From positions 1,302,001 to 1,366,000 of the forward strand of contig JAGYVD010000001.1 of the NCBI GenBank assembly GCA_021209875.1: 64,000 bases of DNA. The letters run 5' to 3'. The stretch is from Rosellinia necatrix. Lineage: Eukaryota > Ascomycota > Sordariomycetes > Xylariales > Xylariaceae. A program made the position numbers and the translations under genes. Position 1 is the stretch's first letter. Each line of letters starts with the position of its first letter. This document shows positions 11,901 through 22,815 of the stretch, piece by piece. The notes beneath the pieces were generated by a model, which worked only from the letters and a program-made list of their open reading frames with translations, had not been told where the DNA came from and did not search any database.

Positions 11901-14037
11901 CTGCTTTTCACACCTACTGTTGCCATATTTTCACATGTCATCTAGCTATGGTGGCTGGCATCGGCCATGCACGTTATATACTTTCTCTCTTCCCTTTGTA
12001 CCTTGGCACCAGGTTGTAGCTCTTGTCTCGGTTTATTTAATTTAATTTATCAAATCCAGTAGTTTCTCAGCGTTTATTTCGCTTTAAATGCCTGGAATTT
12101 GGCGTGGTTCCCAACTACAGACTAGCAGCAATTGAATAAGTCTAACATTAGATACAAAACTACTCCAAGATATATGTTCCTGAGCTGTATTAAATCTTGG
12201 CAGTTCATCCTAAGGCTATCTTTCACACAAAGGCCCTGTCAAGTGCTTAATTACCTGTATCATGGTCCAGGCAATTTGATCGGCTCAATTTATGCACTGC
12301 TCTTTTGCATGCGGCCATACTAACGAGGTTGAGGAATTAAAATCTGACTTAAGCCGTGGCCTTTGTGACATTGCCAACTGCTTCACATCTTGAGTTTTTA
12401 TTTGTTGTTTATCTTTCACAACTATGTTTCAAATCGTTATTTCTTCAGAAGTGCTAGTATCCCCAGGTCGTCTGGAGTTATCGGACATTATGATATATTT
12501 TAGTTCAAAGTTGGTTCTCAACTACATATATAACTACCGTAGCGAAGTCGCTAGCTTGCCGTTCTGTTCAAGATACCCGTTATGAAGTAGTAATATCGTG
12601 TAAATTCAACATGAAAATGTGATTTTAGAGCTATTTTGCAAAGCTCAGTTGGGGATTCAGCATTGTAAAGCTTCTCAAAATGTTGTGCAATCATTACTGC
12701 GCCACTTGAAACCATTTCCCATGGAAGTGTTCAGCTAGGTCTCCGGGAATGGCTTTTTGCTAGCAGCAATTCCGCCTCTGGTTTCAATGTCTTTCTCTTG
12801 CGTTACCATCACAAATTACGTACAAACGTTGAAGATTGATCTGGATGCCTGCAGGGCTGGGCTCTGCTGGAGGTTCTAGCACCTGGCATACGCCCCACAT
12901 ACAAGCGGGAGTTGATCGTCCAATGTAAACATGTTCGACAAAAGCACGACATCGTTCTTTTGCTATACAAGCTTCTTTGCTCGTCAGCGCCCATTGAACT
13001 TTAACAATTCCTAGTTTATATCTGCAAGGAACTCGCCGCTATTTGACGGTGTAATATTACCTTCTAGCATGTCCTTATCTTCTGGATAATAGTAGAGCCG
13101 GGGAGACGTTTGACTATCACTTATCTGGCATTCCTCCAATCACTTAGCTTTTATAGCCTTTTTAGGTTTCCCGCGGAGCCGCTGCCGCTTCCCTCGAGTG
13201 GTTTGCCGCCGTTCGGGAACTCGAAGTAGAGGCGTAACTCGCTACAGACGTTGCGGAAGGTCACTAAGCTGCTGCCTGCAGCTTGGTAGATACTGGCGAA
13301 GACACGCGAGTTTTTTTTTTTTTTTTCCTCAGCCTACGATGGACTTCACATTCTACCCGGCTACGCGCGTTGTAGGTGTGGCGCTAGACATCGTTATTGT
13401 ACCATGGCCGAATATTAAGGTTAAAGTGAAGGGCGCAGTCGAGACAAGGTGAAAATACCGGGAACACCAGAGTGGAGTGCTTAGTTATCTTTGGGAGAGC
13501 GGGCGGGATCGTGGGTTCTCTATAAATATGCGTATATACTCATATGTAGACGAGTTATCGCATATCAATATTATCTGTATCTAGGCGGTGTTTATAGCGT
13601 TGCCCTAACACTTGCGAGGTGACCAAGTCACCATCGTCAGCACCAACAATTAGCCAGTGGCTTCTCATGGCCTAAGAAGAAACAATCGGGCTACAAGCAG
13701 AATAAGGATTGATGCTCTCCAGTTTTGTGATATCCAATTGTGTTTGTCTCAGCTTCTATTGAGCCGCTTCTATCGAGTCGTATAGTACAGTAGCAATATA
13801 ATATGCAACCTTCCAATCTGACCAGAGAGAGCGCTTCGGTGCGAACGAAGGTTACTCTGATCATGCTGCCGTCGAAATTCCAGTGCCAGGCTGGAGCAAG
13901 GGACTTTTATTCAAGAAAACGATAATAATGCCTTCCTCATGCACCAAGCCACTCTACGCCATTATTTATCGGGCCCCAAAAACGCCACACCATGCTTTCG
14001 AAATCGAGTTGAAGCAAGTTCTTCCATAGGTAGGTGC
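8907..14037. other. 5 kb gene-poor region
   Basis: No convincing gene was found in more than 5 kb. Numerous frames of 60-116 codons occur on both strands, none with a recognisable domain. Things visible inside are a short tandem repeat of AAACCAGACCAC units at about 10086-10126, tetranucleotide CATA words at about 10193-10216 and again near 10339-10353, a single double TTAGGG word near 10581, and a T-run at 13313-13326. A minus-strand open segment at about 13155-13310 has protein-like composition but no start or splice support. The interval may hold decayed genes or transposon remnants; that is inference. Confidence 0.45.
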
Positions 14038-15852
14038 TCATGGCTCGGCCGTTTCCCGCAGAGTTTGCTTCCTGGTCTCATCTAATTCTTTCTTGATATA
14101 ATCGTTGAACTCCTCAGGGTTGTCGAGGTATAGATGATGGCCGGCCTTGGTCACAACAATAACCTTGCAGGACCCGTTTTCTTTTCGTTTCTCTTCATCG
14201 CTGGCCTGTGATAAGGCTTTAGCTTTCGCCTCCTTGAGTTTTTCCTCTGCTGCAAGACCGCCAGCGACATCCATCCAATCGTTCTCGCCATACATGAAGA
14301 CAATGGGAAAACCCGTCTCCCTGACCGCCGCAGCCGAGTCGGTGGCGGGAGTAACCGTTTGCCTCCCCACGCCATGAATCCGGTTGATTATCGGCCTTCG
14401 GGCATGTGCGCCGGGGGCCAGGACGTACGGTAGGACGTATTCGCCGCTGCCTTTCTGTCTAAATAGGGAATAGGCATAGTCATGTAACGTTTGCTTTTCT
14501 TCGTCCGGTAAGTGGTTGAAACGTCGTGATGTCCAACCTGACACGAAACGGGGACCCAGAGGGCCAGCTAGCCGCACGATGCTGAAGGGCGACACATTGG
14601 CGTCCCATAACCACACAAGCCAGCTAGGGTAAGGCCTCTTCTTCTGGGTGTCCGCACCCGCCGTACTGGCAGGCCGGCCGCTGGAGCTTGATAACCTACC
14701 GCCATCATGATGGGTTGTAGTTGCCTGTTGATCCACCGTAAACTCGGCTTGGAACGTCGATTCCGTGGGCTCGGGCATTTCGGCGTTCATGGCGTACGGG
14801 TCTTCAGGGACCCCCACAGGGGAGGCGAGAATGAGCTTCTTGATATGGCCGGGATACTTCAGCGCATAGGAGACAGCGAGGTAACCCCCCAGGGAGTGAC
14901 CAATTACGGTGAACTTGTCAAGTTTGCGGACCTTGCGCCACTCTTCGAGCGAGTCAATAAACCAATTCTCGGCCTCTTTGATCTTCTCTTTCGGGTCTTT
15001 GGCGGTGATCTTGAAGGGCGGCCGTTTCGAGTTCCCCATTCCAAGCCAGTCCAGGGCGTACAGTTTCCAGCCTGTCAGTCGGCTTAGGGGCTCAAAATTC
15101 TTGTAGTAGAAGCCGAGGCCGGCTCCGTAGCCATGAAGCATGACCAGCGTATCATCAACAGATTCGCCGACACGCTCGATGGAAAACTCATTGAGACCAC
15201 GGTTCTTGCCCGATAGCGGCACAATGGTTGACTTCCACATCCGCGGCCCGTATGGATCGTTTTTGAGGGATGTCTGAGTCTGGCCGGGGTCCTCGGCGGA
15301 CGGAACACGGGCCAGAGGACTGCTTTCGGCGGCAATGGCTTCGCGGAGGTAAGGGATGCACGATATGACGTTTCGTTCCGCAACCGTCGGCGTTACGCTG
15401 GTCCACTATTTCATGCCGCAACTCAGCGCATGGAGTGGTGCTTGGGACATGGGACGACCTACCCATTGTTGCACGGCATCTTTGTAGCCGAGCGGGAAGA
15501 AGGCCATACCGGGCTGTCTCGGCGGCCGCCTGCCTGCTGGAGCCTGGGGTTGGGTGGGCGGCGAGACCCGGATGGACTGCTGTTGGCCTCTACCGACGTA
15601 GGGGGCAGAGACCGCTGCCGATTGTTCCTCGGCCGACGCGATATGAGATCCGGAGGCGGAGGGCGACGAGGAAGGGGAGGCGGAGGCGGAGGCGGAGGAG
15701 GAGGAGAAGGCGGACCGCGAGGTGCTGATGGTAGCGACAACGATGACGGTGACGGTGACGGCAGGGGTGGCGAGGTCAATTCGTCGGGTTCGGGTGATGG
15801 TGGACACGAGCTTCCTCGATTGGAGAGCGACAGATGGCGGGTTCTTGAGCAT
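14038..15852 (-). CDS. Alpha/beta hydrolase, ABHD4/ABHD5-Cld1/Ict1 type, probable mitochondrial lipid hydrolase
   Basis: Two exons on the minus strand, 15852-15463 and 15405-14038, give 585 residues. The 57 bp phase-0 intron joins YKDAVQQW to WTSVTPT. The start at 15852 yields an Arg/Ser/Thr-rich leader without acidic residues for about 24 positions followed by a Val/Ile-rich stretch, typical of a mitochondrial presequence. Next come a Ser/Pro/Gln-rich linker and the conserved MAFFPLGYK. The hydrolase fold begins near MWKSTIVPLSGKNR (residue 186), with the oxyanion segment LHGYGAG, the nucleophile motif GHSLGG (Ser about 301), and the C-terminal H-x4-D box in AGHHLYLD (about 553-558) shared by ABHD5, yeast Cld1 and Ict1. 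Yeast Cld1 deacylates cardiolipin on the matrix side of mitochondria; Ict1 acylates lysophosphatidate. The leader favours the Cld1 role, but the assignment between the two is inference. A later Met (MAFFPLG) is an alternative start lacking the leader. Confidence 0.9.
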
Positions 15853-18800
15853 GCCGGCCCGGAAGAGAGGTGGCGCGACTGACCAGCACCACCGCCAGGT
15901 TTTATATATCCACGGGGTCGAGGGACGGAGACATTCAGGAATGCGCGGGCCCGGTCAGGCTTCAGACAGGTGCCAGGGTGATGACGAAGCAACCTCCTAC
16001 CCTTGTTGCGCGCACGCGTTGGTGGGAGCACCTTAGGTACCTTACCTACCTAACCTACCTACCTAAGGTACAGGAGTTAGGTTACCTACTAGGTGAGTAG
16101 GTTAGGAGGTCAGGAGTGTTCTAGAGCACAAGAAGGGTGCCTGCTCAGTAGGTACATACCGGACTTAAGGTTACCTTGTCCATTCCTCGGGAATATCTGT
16201 GATAAGACGATTTAGGCCAATCAGGCAGGGGGATCTCTTGGCTCGGAGTTTGCATCACCCCGTCCCGGCACTGCAAAGAGCTAGGTACGTACCTACAGCC
16301 TAGGTAGGTACTGTGCAGGATAAGGATACTATGTAAATCTATGTAAATCTTGATCACTTGAAGCCATCACCGTCTGTTAGAATGAGGCAGCAGATGAAGC
16401 AAAATGAACAATAAACAACGATAACCTACATAGGGCTAAGTTTTGTTTCTTTTGGTTTACTTTGAAGAAACACATACGGCACTGAAGAAGATATATTCCC
16501 CTTTTCCCGAATCATTCGAAGGCGAGTGCGGAGTTATCAGATCTAGCATCCCTTAAGGCCGTTCAAATCAAACTAGGTACATACGTATACGTACCTATGT
16601 GGATGTTTGGCGTGAATGAAAACGTGGCAAAAGGCCTTGGCGAATTAATTACAGCCTATCCATACAGGCGGATAGCGATAGAACCACCTGCAGAACAATT
16701 GCCAGTTCTCTCAGCTAATAGGTAGATTGTATCACATCAGATACTCGGGCAGGATTTGATGGGAAGAGATATTAATAGCATCAAGGTTAAAAGGCCCCAC
16801 TAAATGTTGCCTCGGTGGGAAGAGGGTAGAGAATAACTAGAATCATCCAACATTGAACATTGGGCATGTAGACATGGTGGCCCGTCCCAAACCTCAACTG
16901 TGAGGTCCTGCTCGAATTTCAGACCAGGCTGTGGAAGTCAGTTGTAGGCTGGTTCCCTCGACCTCGTCGCAAGATGTGTGTTTTAGTGAGGTATAACGCT
17001 TCTCACATAATAGTGCCACGTCGTTTCAAAACAATACTTCAACATCTTATGTCAGCAAACCCGTTCTTTCGGCAAACAACTTTTTCTTCTCTTCTCTTGT
17101 TCACCCTTAGCTACCTACCTAAGGAAAGGGTAGCAGAGGGAGGGGAGGAGGGGGAGAGGAGGAGGGGAAAGGGGGGTAGGTGGGGAAAACCAAGAAGAAG
17201 AAGAAAAAAGGAAAAAAAAAGCAAAACAGTAAAGAGTCCAAGATGATCACCCTGAATAACTAGGTAGATAGATAATCGCCGCCGAAGATTTTGCTCTCCG
17301 CAATGACATATCAAGAGGATAAGCTATGGATTGCTCACAACATTTCTTCCCTGGCTGAAAGCCGCCAGGTAGTGGGTCAGGGTAATTGATCTCTGCCACA
17401 CTCCTTTTAGATGCAGTTATGGTTTTAGATGGCTTGGTGGTCTTCAGTTGTGAGGATGCGGCTTTGGGTTTATCTGATGTGTACACGTTTGTACCCGTAC
17501 CGGTATTCGTATTTGGTCGACTTGGGGAAAACATGGCTTTGAGGGTGCAACAGATTCGTGCTGCTCGATATATTAAAGATTGTGTTCAGTATTGTATCCA
17601 GTTTACAAGTCGATGCCCTTATTCGACCTGGCTTGGTTATCGACAATAACTCAAAGGTAGATTGCTCAATCGCAAACACGAAATGACAAGATGAGGCAGC
17701 GCAACATATATAAGGATATACAGGTGAATATTTATAAATGTGTACATCAGCTTGTTATTGTTATACCAACGCCAACACCAGCACGCCCTGTTGGTCAGTT
17801 GTATGTATGACAGTAGACTGTCTGTTGCACGCGGACCAGCGGCTGATCACATGGGTCAAGATGCCGGGTCATGAAGTCCACCTGCATGGGCTCCTCAATA
17901 GTTTCTGCCTGAAGCTGAAGGCCAACTAGAGTAACTACCTACTTGGTAGGGTAAGAAACAGCGATTGAATGGCCTCGCATTTTGTCTCCCACTGGCCGCA
18001 AATGAATGCCTACAAGGACAGTAAATGAGTGGTGCTTGCGCAGACATGCGTATGTGTGTGCGAGACGTAAGCCTTGACGTACCGCATTGCATACCTACCG
18101 AGCCAACTTGGTAAGATAAGTTTATAAGATGATGGGCGGGAGAGCAAGATTTGCATGCTACGGCAGCTCTGGCTTATGTGAAGCCCCTTGCAGCCAGCCC
18201 ATGCCTACCTACATAGAAGCAGTGAGATTCTCGGCTGTCACGTTCGTTTTTGGACCTATCTTGACAAGCTGAGAACGCCTTAGGCTATACTGGTCGCCTA
18301 CAGCGGGAACATAGCCCTGTGAGCAGTGTTGCTTAATGAGGTTTATAGACAAGGTACCCAAGGCACCTGACAGGAAAGAGAGAGTAGGGTAAAAAGATGA
18401 TGTAGTTATTAGAAGTGGAGGGATTGATCCCAGCCATTTAGTGGGCACACCTTCTACCGCCGAATTACCTTACCTTCGCACCTCCCGCCAGAATGGTGTT
18501 CTGTACAGTACCTACCTGGCGGGTAACTACAATGCTGACCTGTTTATGTACCTGCCTACCCATTTAGGGTTACCTAATACTTGCTATGCCTTACTAAGGT
18601 GCAGCAATAGCCTAGGTACCTACTTAGAGTGCCTCTTAGGTGGCGTACCAATATAGGCAGAGTGACCTGAATAACATACAGCGCCTTTTAAGACCCACTC
18701 GGTGCAGCTGTAGCTGTGGTTAGTACCAGCCAGCCTTGTCTCAATTAATGACGTGCAGCAGTAAGTGCCGAGTCCTCGGTGGGCGGGCATTCTAACATCA

Positions 18801-19031
18801 CACAACAGTTGAATAGTCGCTTGATGGGTGTCGCCATTGAACTCCTGCCCACCCATTCCTCTCACCGCCATTCTCAATTACGAACCCGACAAACTAAAAC
18901 GCATGCGCACAACGGCTCTGTGACTCACGTAGACGTGGGCTTACGTCCCTTGCGCCCCGTCCGTCCTCCCCCGTCTTCGTTCTTCGACGCCCGCCTCGTC
19001 CCCTCCCTCGTCGCGTCCCGGCTCGCCTAGA
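15853..19031. other. Divergent intergenic region between the hydrolase and Spo7 genes
   Basis: This 3.2 kb holds the upstream regions of both neighbours. It contains clustered ACCTACCT/AGGTAGGT words at about 16031-16110, 16283-16310 and 17110-17122, a purine-rich tract at about 17127-17225, and further TACC words at 18500-18650. A 95-codon minus-strand frame at 17247-17534 is Thr/Lys/Ser-rich but has no family or splice support. I see no RNA gene. Confidence 0.5.
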
Positions 19032-20291
19032 ATGGCGGACTCGCTTGACTCTATAGTTAAGGGTGCACCGCAGCCCGGCCATGAAATCAAGTCCCCTTCT
19101 GTCGGGACAAGTGGCGTGGAGGCTGTGAAGCCTACCGATCCTCTACACAATGCCCCCAGCTCACCATCCATGATCTACCTCAACATGCTCATTCTTGAGG
19201 CCTCCCTGCGCGCGCAATACCTAGACCTACGAACCCGCCGGCGGAAACATACCTTCTTCCTCAGCCTCCTTTGCGTCTGGTTGGCCGGCTTTGGGTATGC
19301 TCTTTTCTTAGCGCCACGAGAGGATGGTAGCGGGGTTGGCGGCTCGGTCTATTGGGTGGTAGACATGACCGAGAACGTATGCTTTATTAGTGGCATAGTC
19401 ACAGGAATCTTAGTATGGGCCACCGGCATATGGGATCGTGGCATCAGGTGGCCTCGCCGGTGGTTTGCCGTCACCAATAGGGGCCTACGCGGCTTCAATT
19501 GCAAGCTCGTCATCATTAAGAGGCCTTTGCTGCTCGAACTCCTATCAACCATCACCTTCTTCTTTACGTACGGCGCCCTTTCCAACACCGCGGGGCAGTA
19601 CCGACTCATAGACCCATCGATCCTACGAGAAGTGGATAGGGAGTTGAATATTGGTCGGAAGGAGCACCCCCAGTTGCCCTTTATAAGTAGTGACGAGGAG
19701 AGAGGAGGGCATGAAGAAGACATTGCACCAGGGGGTGACTATGTTAAACTACTCCTCTGGCCCAAGCCGTTTTCACCCAACTTCCGGGAGAATTGGGAGA
19801 TCTACAGGAATGAATATTGGGAAAGGGAAAATGAGCGGCGCGCGATGCTGAGAAAAAAACTTCGGGCAAAAGACAAAGGAAATGCGAAACAACGAAATAA
19901 GTGGTTCTGGTGGTTCCCCGGCCATCGCCGAACAGAGGCCGTACAGCATACAGCCAGCACTGACCCTGAGAAGAGCCACCACCGGCGGGCCTCCGCAATA
20001 ATGAAAGAGAGCAAGCGTGCAAGAAGTGGCAGCGTCCGGCGGGGTAGTATCTCGGCAGGTTCGTCACGGACTCCAACGCCCCCGGTAGAATCAGAAGATA
20101 CTGGCATCAGCAGGAAGGCTAGCACGGGGTCCAATGCGTCAGATAAACGACGAAAGAAACACCTATCTACAGGGTCAAGGTCTAGGCGATCAGGAGTTGA
20201 TTCGCAGTCTGTGATGCCAGAAAACCCTTCACCTTTAGCTCGGGGGAGTAGCGTCGACAGCGAGTGTGTAGATACAACAGCCAAGAAATAA
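19032..20291 (+). CDS. SPO7: Spo7-like regulatory subunit of the Nem1-Spo7 phosphatase
   Basis: A single exon encodes 419 residues. After a Pro/Ser-rich N-terminus comes the strongly conserved Spo7 segment around YLNMLILEASLRAQYLDLR (about residues 50-69), a hydrophobic segment (LSLLCVWLAGFGYALFL), a second one (VCFISGIVTGILVWATGIW), then a basic region containing RPLLLELL, and a conserved WPKPFSPNFRENWEIYR box. The C-terminal 140 residues are Lys/Arg/Ser-rich and probably disordered. In yeast, Spo7 is an ER and nuclear-envelope membrane protein that binds and activates Nem1; the pair dephosphorylates the lipin Pah1 and so controls phosphatidate conversion to diacylglycerol, lipid droplets and nuclear membrane growth. 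Length is greater than yeast Spo7 because of the tail, as is usual in filamentous fungi. The ATG at 19032 is the first in frame and is followed directly by the family-typical acidic N-terminus. Confidence 0.93.
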   Translation: MADSLDSIVKGAPQPGHEIKSPSVGTSGVEAVKPTDPLHNAPSSPSMIYLNMLILEASLRAQYLDLRTRRRKHTFFLSLLCVWLAGFGYALFLAPREDGSGVGGSVYWVVDMTENVCFISGIVTGILVWATGIWDRGIRWPRRWFAVTNRGLRGFNCKLVIIKRPLLLELLSTITFFFTYGALSNTAGQYRLIDPSILREVDRELNIGRKEHPQLPFISSDEERGGHEEDIAPGGDYVKLLLWPKPFSPNFRENWEIYRNEYWERENERRAMLRKKLRAKDKGNAKQRNKWFWWFPGHRRTEAVQHTASTDPEKSHHRRASAIMKESKRARSGSVRRGSISAGSSRTPTPPVESEDTGISRKASTGSNASDKRRKKHLSTGSRSRRSGVDSQSVMPENPSPLARGSSVDSECVDTTAKK

Positions 20292-21453
20292 GGGTCAGTA
20301 GGATGCGTATCTATAAAAAATTCCCAGAAGAAAAAAAAGCATGTATTCACAATACAGTGACAATACATAATTCCCCAGTGCCCTCAGTTGACACCATCAA
20401 TCTAGGTTCCCATGACAGAAATTGTGGGACAGGTAGATAAGGTAATCCCTTGGCTTTCCCACGAGTGAGGAATGGGGCTCCTGGATGGGTCTGGATACCT
20501 AGGTAGGGCTTATCGGGGCGACGATGCCGCATGTCATTGGCCATTCAATGATTGGTTCAGGGGTGCCAAATACAGAATCTGAAGTAAGTGCCATGTGTTA
20601 ATAACCAGCAGGAGTCACTTTGACACGGAGTATAGGGGGTACTAAAGGTAAGTGCTGAGATAGCTACATACCTACTACATATGTAAGGTACCTACCCTCC
20701 TTAGCTAAGATGCCTACACCTAGGCATGTACAAATACGCATATCTAGGCACACTAGCTCCAGCAATCTGACACAGTACACGGTGTAACCGCCATGTTATT
20801 GCCAGCTCCTTCCATCCCATACGTTCCTTCCCAAGTCGCAACAAGACAACCTTCCACTCTTTTAGGTAATCTTCAACATTATTCAATCTTATCGCACAGG
20901 CACCTACCTACTACCGACCTAGTGGTAGGCCTTGAGTATGTAGGCGACTAGGTAGTTTCCTGTTATGCCCCTTCCCCGGCTGAGCACGCCACTGGAATTC
21001 AAACTTAACATTCAAAGGATTCATTCATCAGTCACATTCTGGCATTCGGTTGTCGCTTCAAGACATACAGTCAATCATCCATGTACACGCATTGATTACA
21101 ACGCCAGCACAGCACAGCACAGCACAGCACAGCACAGCACAGCACAGCACAGCACAGCACAGCACGTTACACCACAGCACGTTACATATCTACAGCCCTG
21201 AAGCCTAGTTACACCGGGTTTTCGTGTCAAGTCGCTCTGTCAAATCCGTTCTGCACCGCCTTTCACAACCCTGAAGCCATAGTTAAACAGTTCCATTCTC
21301 ATCCTGGGTGTCTCACGTTGCCAAGCAATAAACAACCACGGTACGAAGTAAGCACCACCCGCCCCTCCCCCTCTCCCCAAACCTGGTAGAAGTTGGTTTC
21401 AGTATAGCTAATCACGAAGATATTAGTCCCTTAGGCCATAGGCCTGACTGAGC
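20292..21453. other. Intergenic; upstream region of the phosphatase-like gene
   Basis: It contains several TACCTACC words (20660-20700, 20895-20960), a pentanucleotide array described separately at 21105-21165, and a pyrimidine-rich stretch at 21358-21380. No coding region is supported. Confidence 0.5.
21105..21165. repeat. Pentanucleotide microsatellite (CAGCA)n
   Basis: About twelve uninterrupted CAGCA units, followed by two partial copies spaced by GTTAC (ACCACAGCACGTTAC). It lies about 290 bases before the start codon of the phosphatase-like gene, so it is probably in its promoter or 5' UTR. Purity suggests a recent, length-variable array. Confidence 0.95.
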
Positions 21454-22815
21454 ATGCATCACCGAGATCTGCCCAGCTCCGGCCGTGAGAGAAGGGTGAA
21501 GCCTACCGTTCCATACACACGGATAGCACCTCGCCTACCACCTGTTATCATACCGCCCCCTGGCGCTGTCGCTCCGATCAGGGCCGTGCCCTGTTACGAT
21601 CGCATTGACCCAGCATCCTTAACGCAGGAAGATCTTGCCATCATCACGCAAAATTGCACCGAGCAGGTTGCACACGATGCGGTTGCCGTCTGGGGGTACT
21701 CAGATCGCCACGTTGCCCAGCCCATCCTCGATTACCTCCTTCTTGGTCCCTCAAACGTAGGGCGCAACCGTCAGTGGCTTCATGAAAAGCGTGTCACCAT
21801 GATCGTTGCTGTTCGGGATGCCCGGCAAGCTGGACTAGGCTTGATGAATTATGACGCGTTGGCTCAAGAAATGGGCATCGAGTTTCAACGCATCGACATT
21901 ACAAGCTATGACGAGCTAGCTGGCGCCTACCCACACGCTATTCGGTTAATCAATGATCATATGCTTCGTGTTTACCGGCAACAGGCCGTGGGGGCTGACA
22001 ATGTGCAGGTGAAAGATGGACAGATGGCTATTGACCATGACAAATTCCGAAGAGGCAGGGTTTTAGTTGTTTGTGAGACGGGCAACGAACGCTCTGCCAG
22101 CATTGTGGCCGCGTATTTGATGGCTATCATCGGTTTGCCAATGGTCGAGGCTTGCCAATTCATCAACTCCATTCGATTCTGTGTCAACTTTGATGACCAA
22201 CTTAAGCATACTCTGATCACATACGAGGATATTCTTAAGGCGCAGCGAGCCGTGCATCAACATGAACTCAAATCCAGGTCCAAGGGCATGGATTCATACA
22301 GAATTGGTTTGAACGACACCCATTCAAATAGCATCCACTCGAATGGCACTCACTTGAATGACACTCATTCGAATGGCATTCATATAAACAACACTCACCT
22401 GAATGGCACTCACCTGAATGGTACACTTTCAACCCACATGCGTTCGGATCGTATGCCTTTGAACAATACCCTTTTAAGCGGCACGTTTGTGAATGTCAAG
22501 CTTGTGAACGGTACACTTTCAAGTGGCACGCCTATGAATGGCACGGCTTCAAATGGTAGGATTGTGAGTGGAACAATTTCAAGTGGTACATGTGGAGGTG
22601 GCACGCTTTCGGATGTCACGTCTTCAAAAGGCATCCCCTCAAATCCGGTCAAAAGAGGAATCGACGAGACCAGTGATAGTGAGACTGGGAGTGAGAGTGA
22701 TATTGGCAGCGATGACGTCAGTGACGTTGAAATGATAAAAGTGGACCAGCATGGAAGCCGTGACAGACAGCGCTTTGCAGGGCGCAACCCCTTTATACCA
22801 TTTGCCGACTTTTGA
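21454..22815 (+). CDS. Atypical dual-specificity-phosphatase-like protein (STYX-like fold) with period-5 repeat tail
   Basis: A single exon of 453 residues. Residues 85-265 form a dual-specificity-phosphatase-like domain: AQPILDYLLLGPSNVGR at the front, a core strand RVTMIVAVRD, and the P-loop VVCETGNERSAS at about 205-216. The CX5R signature is intact (Cys207, Arg213), but the His normally before the Cys is Val and the loop is acidic (ETGNE) instead of the usual HxGxxR-type. The same CETGNERS loop is familiar from a fungal family grouped near STYX pseudophosphatases, so activity is doubtful though not excluded. Residues 286-395 are about 22 degenerate five-residue units of pattern x-N-G-T-x, rich in potential N-x-T sites although no signal peptide is present. 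The C-terminus (404-430) is acidic and Ser-rich with a likely CK2-type stretch (SDSETGSESD). Start choice: first ATG in frame; the basic N-terminus is probably disordered. Confidence 0.85.
   Translation: MHHRDLPSSGRERRVKPTVPYTRIAPRLPPVIIPPPGAVAPIRAVPCYDRIDPASLTQEDLAIITQNCTEQVAHDAVAVWGYSDRHVAQPILDYLLLGPSNVGRNRQWLHEKRVTMIVAVRDARQAGLGLMNYDALAQEMGIEFQRIDITSYDELAGAYPHAIRLINDHMLRVYRQQAVGADNVQVKDGQMAIDHDKFRRGRVLVVCETGNERSASIVAAYLMAIIGLPMVEACQFINSIRFCVNFDDQLKHTLITYEDILKAQRAVHQHELKSRSKGMDSYRIGLNDTHSNSIHSNGTHLNDTHSNGIHINNTHLNGTHLNGTLSTHMRSDRMPLNNTLLSGTFVNVKLVNGTLSSGTPMNGTASNGRIVSGTISSGTCGGGTLSDVTSSKGIPSNPVKRGIDETSDSETGSESDIGSDDVSDVEMIKVDQHGSRDRQRFAGRNPFIPFADF

Noticed and set aside
15459..16031. 190-codon minus-strand frame overlapping the hydrolase first exon
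   Set aside because: Pro/Ser/Arg-rich shadow of the real exon in another frame.
17247..17534. 95-codon Thr/Lys/Ser-rich minus-strand frame
   Set aside because: No domain, no splice partner, and its 3' part becomes non-protein-like; insufficient support.
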